Assembly (NCBI GenBank): GCA_937919305.1
Contig: CALFQW010000050.1
Span: 1-12,981, forward strand
Source: an uncultured Candidatus Saccharibacteria bacterium
GTDB taxonomy: Bacteria; Patescibacteriota; Saccharimonadia; Saccharimonadales; Saccharimonadaceae
DNA: 12,981 bases
Direction of reading: 5' to 3'
Shown here: piece after piece, positions 11,187-12,981 of the stretch
Numbering within the stretch: position 1 is the stretch's first letter
Layout: each line of letters starts with the position of its first letter
The notes under the pieces: model-generated
The model's database searches: none
Seen by the model: only the letters and a program-made list of their open reading frames with translations
What the model was told of the DNA's origin: nothing
Position numbers and translations under genes: made by a program

Positions 11187-12518
11187 ATGAAAATCGGATT
11201 GTTTACAGATACGTACAGACCGTCTATCAATGGCATCGTCTATGTCGTAGAGTCCACCAAGAAGCATCTCGAGGCACTTGGGCATGAGGTCTATATATTT
11301 TGTCCAGCCCAGACTATTAGACCGAGCAAAAACATCGTTGCAGTCGAAGAAGACAATAGGATTGTTCGGTTTCCTAGCGTTAAAGGGCTATTTTTTGATG
11401 ATAACGATGTAAGTTTATTTTTCCCTCCTAGAGTTCTGCGCCAGATCAAGGAGCTTGAGCTAGACATGATTCATATATTTTCACCTGGACAGGTTGGATT
11501 GATGGGGATTTATGCTGCGCATAAGAACGATACTCCCCTTGTCGCACAACACTGCACTGATATACGCGAATATGCTGAGCACTATAACGACGGCATAATA
11601 CTGACTGGGCTTCTCGCTTTGCTTGCCATACTACCCTTCACTGTTCGTATCGATGGTAAAGATCTCCGAGAGATCATCAGGCTGTATCGTCCGCGAAGAG
11701 ATCGTATCAAGTGGAATACAGATATAGTCGAGCGAATAGTAACTATCATCTATAGCAAGTGCGATGCCGTGATAGCACTGAGCCGTAAGAGTAAAAAACA
11801 GCTCGAGAGTTGGCAAAATGCCGACAACTATACATATGAAGTGACGCTCAAGCCTGACGGTGTCACGCCCATCCCAACGAGCACGCGAGATGAGCAGAGA
11901 GCGTTTCGAGATGAGCATGGCATTGCTGGTACTGACAGGCTCGTGACATTCGTCGGTCGTCTCGGGGCTGAGAAAAATCTCGATATGTTGATACCCGTTA
12001 TCGAGCAAGTACATGCCACACATGCAGATGCTCGTTTAGTGTTCGTCGGTGATTTCGAACACCGCGTAGTGCTCGAAGAGCTTGCCTCGGCATCACTTTG
12101 CCCTGATCGCATAACGTTCACAGGTGCTCTACCGCGCGAGTCGCTTCGTCGCGCCTATGATACGAGTGATGTTTTCGTATTTCCTTCGCTGACCGACACG
12201 CAAGGTTGGGTGGTTCATGAGGCAGCATACGCGGGCTTACCTATAGTGATGATCGACACAGACTTATCTGAAGTAGTTGTGGACGGTGAAAATGGCTATA
12301 TCGTACCAAACGACGTGAATGATTTTGCTGCTGCGGTATCGCGCGTACTTTCAGATCCTGATCTAGCAAAAGATTTTAGCAAAAAAAGCCTCGAACTCGC
12401 CAGCCAATTCAACGAAGCGGGACAGATAGAAAAGCTGGTAAAAATATATGACGTAGCGGCAGCGAAACACGCTACTAAAAAGCTAGATAGAAAACCGCGA
12501 CGGCCTTTTAGGCGTTAG
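11187..12518 (+). CDS. GT4 glycosyltransferase, monoglucosyl-diacylglycerol synthase-like
   Basis: This 443-aa GT-B protein opens MKIGLFTDTYRPSINGIVYV. It has QHCTDIREYAEHY (121-133), resembling the acceptor-side THHT/ExYxHY region of alpha-monoglucosyl-diacylglycerol synthases, and the donor-site segment GRLGAEKNLDML (257-268). The EX7E motif appears as DTQGWVVHEA: D337 replaces the first Glu and E345 is kept. The C-terminus is very basic (KKLDRKPRRPFRR), suiting binding to acidic lipids. Inferred role: transfer of a hexose to diacylglycerol or a related lipid at the inner membrane face. Capsule or other glycan synthesis is an alternative. It is divergent from the glycosidase and convergent with the adenosyltransferase, and the stop codons overlap (TTAG, 12515-12518). 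Confidence 0.85.
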   Translation: MKIGLFTDTYRPSINGIVYVVESTKKHLEALGHEVYIFCPAQTIRPSKNIVAVEEDNRIVRFPSVKGLFFDDNDVSLFFPPRVLRQIKELELDMIHIFSPGQVGLMGIYAAHKNDTPLVAQHCTDIREYAEHYNDGIILTGLLALLAILPFTVRIDGKDLREIIRLYRPRRDRIKWNTDIVERIVTIIYSKCDAVIALSRKSKKQLESWQNADNYTYEVTLKPDGVTPIPTSTRDEQRAFRDEHGIAGTDRLVTFVGRLGAEKNLDMLIPVIEQVHATHADARLVFVGDFEHRVVLEELASASLCPDRITFTGALPRESLRRAYDTSDVFVFPSLTDTQGWVVHEAAYAGLPIVMIDTDLSEVVVDGENGYIVPNDVNDFAAAVSRVLSDPDLAKDFSKKSLELASQFNEAGQIEKLVKIYDVAAAKHATKKLDRKPRRPFRR

Positions 12519-12981
12519 TAATCGATTCCTTTATTCGCGAGGTATTTGTCATCGAAATGATGCTTCAATTTTTTCATCTCAGTCACGATATCGGCTCGTG
12601 ATACTAGTTCTTCAGGGAAATTGCGCCCAGTGAGGCAGAGGCTTGTACTGGCGTGTTTTTGGTCGATGATCCTCTTGAGCGCGTTCTTGTCCAGTAGTCC
12701 ATCTGCGACTGCGTTGTTTATCTCATCGCAGACGACAAGCTGATAGTCGCCGCTACTGGCTGCTTGTAGGGCGAACTCATATGTTTTTTGTGCTTGTTGT
12801 TTATGCTCATCGTCTGAGACGTTTTCATTGCTCAGTCGTCCTGCTTCGTAAAAGCCCAGCCCACCTTTGTAAAAGTCAAACTTTTCCTCGTAGATAGGCA
12901 TGATAGTACTGATGAACTGGTGCTCAGAAACATCCCACAGTTTAATGAACTGTATGAACGCGACGCGCCAGCCATTTCCCA
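12515..12981 (-). CDS. Cob(I)yrinic acid a,c-diamide adenosyltransferase, CobO/BtuR type, 5' end outside the window
   Basis: About 154 residues are visible. Reading continues through the window edge upstream of the ATG at 12901 as GNGWRVAFIQFIKLWDVSEH, matching the strand after the P-loop in this family, so the gene is partial and the Walker A motif lies outside. Further signs are YQLVVCDEINNAVADGLLD (Walker-B-like), a CLTGRNFP strand (compare TGR) and the C-terminal VTEMKKLKHHFDDKYLANKGIDY, where KHxFDxxxxxxxGIDY is diagnostic. The enzyme transfers adenosyl from ATP to cob(I)alamin to make coenzyme B12. No other cobalamin gene is present, so salvage for a B12-dependent enzyme is likelier than synthesis. 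It ends head to head with the GT4 gene, with overlapping stop codons and no terminator. Confidence 0.85.
   Translation of the reverse strand, partial: GNGWRVAFIQFIKLWDVSEHQFISTIMPIYEEKFDFYKGGLGFYEAGRLSNENVSDDEHKQQAQKTYEFALQAASSGDYQLVVCDEINNAVADGLLDKNALKRIIDQKHASTSLCLTGRNFPEELVSRADIVTEMKKLKHHFDDKYLANKGIDY

Noticed and set aside
11112..11285. N-terminal extension of the glycosidase
   Set aside because: It overlaps the divergent GT4 start and both promoters, and puts unlikely sequence before the typical basic-plus-TM anchor.
1..12981. CRISPR array, tRNA or rRNA genes, or UGA recoding
   Set aside because: No regularly spaced repeats, cloverleaf or rRNA-like sequence was seen by eye, and several genes end naturally at TGA.

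Overview
The window looks like a piece of a Candidatus Saccharibacteria (TM7 / Patescibacteria) chromosome. Compact housekeeping genes (exodeoxyribonuclease III, UMP kinase, SmpB) sit beside a degenerate NAD(P)H-hydrate dehydratase-like protein, GT4 glycosyltransferases, a debranching-enzyme-like protein, a membrane-anchored glycosidase and an orphan cobalamin adenosyltransferase. Several genes appear to have almost no 5' leader. TGA is used as an ordinary stop, which argues against the UGA-glycine lineages (Gracilibacteria/SR1). The phylum assignment is inference from gene content, not from a marker search.

Layout. 1-70: a perfect 29-bp inverted repeat. 91-2319 (minus): xth, then an NNRD-like gene, then a small protein with PD-(D/E)xK-like features. 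2320-2340: a 21-bp gap with a palindromic -10 (TATACT on both strands) serving xth and the divergent pyrH. 2341-3045 (plus): pyrH, followed by about 120 nt of nested hairpins. 3263-5251 (minus): an accessory block with a 316-aa two-TM SPFH/band-7 protein of markedly higher GC, a possible 40-aa basic peptide behind a sigma70-type promoter flanked by two palindromes, and a 164-aa two-TM protein with a strong terminator. 5337-5798 (minus): smpB. 5827-6692 (plus): a 251-aa five-TM protein with its own promoter and a leader that can form a chain of mutually exclusive hairpins. 6784-9335 (plus): debranching-enzyme-like gene overlapping a GT4 gene. 9397-9921 (minus): a 174-aa two-TM protein. 10038-11111 (minus): membrane-anchored clan-A-like glycosidase. 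11187-12518 (plus): second GT4. 12515-12981 (minus): CobO/BtuR-type adenosyltransferase, cut by the window end.

Two styles of gene control are interleaved. Several core genes (xth, pyrH, smpB, debranching enzyme, the 11187 GT4) have a -10 element, often extended (TGN), only about 6-10 nt before ATG and no Shine-Dalgarno sequence, so their mRNAs should be leaderless or nearly so. Four membrane-protein genes (SPFH, 164 aa, 251 aa, 174 aa) have clear Shine-Dalgarno sites and longer leaders. They are linked to promoters with both -35 and -10 boxes, and three end in GC-rich hairpins. They sit singly or in pairs between core genes, as independently expressed cargo would.

The two GT4 proteins resemble the monoglucosyl- and diglucosyl-diacylglycerol synthase types respectively. 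With the glycosidase and the debranching-like enzyme they suggest a glycolipid/glycan function at the cell envelope. The most promising undescribed items are the operator-flanked promoter at 4609-4662, the alternative-hairpin leader at 5863-5936 and the set of accessory membrane proteins.
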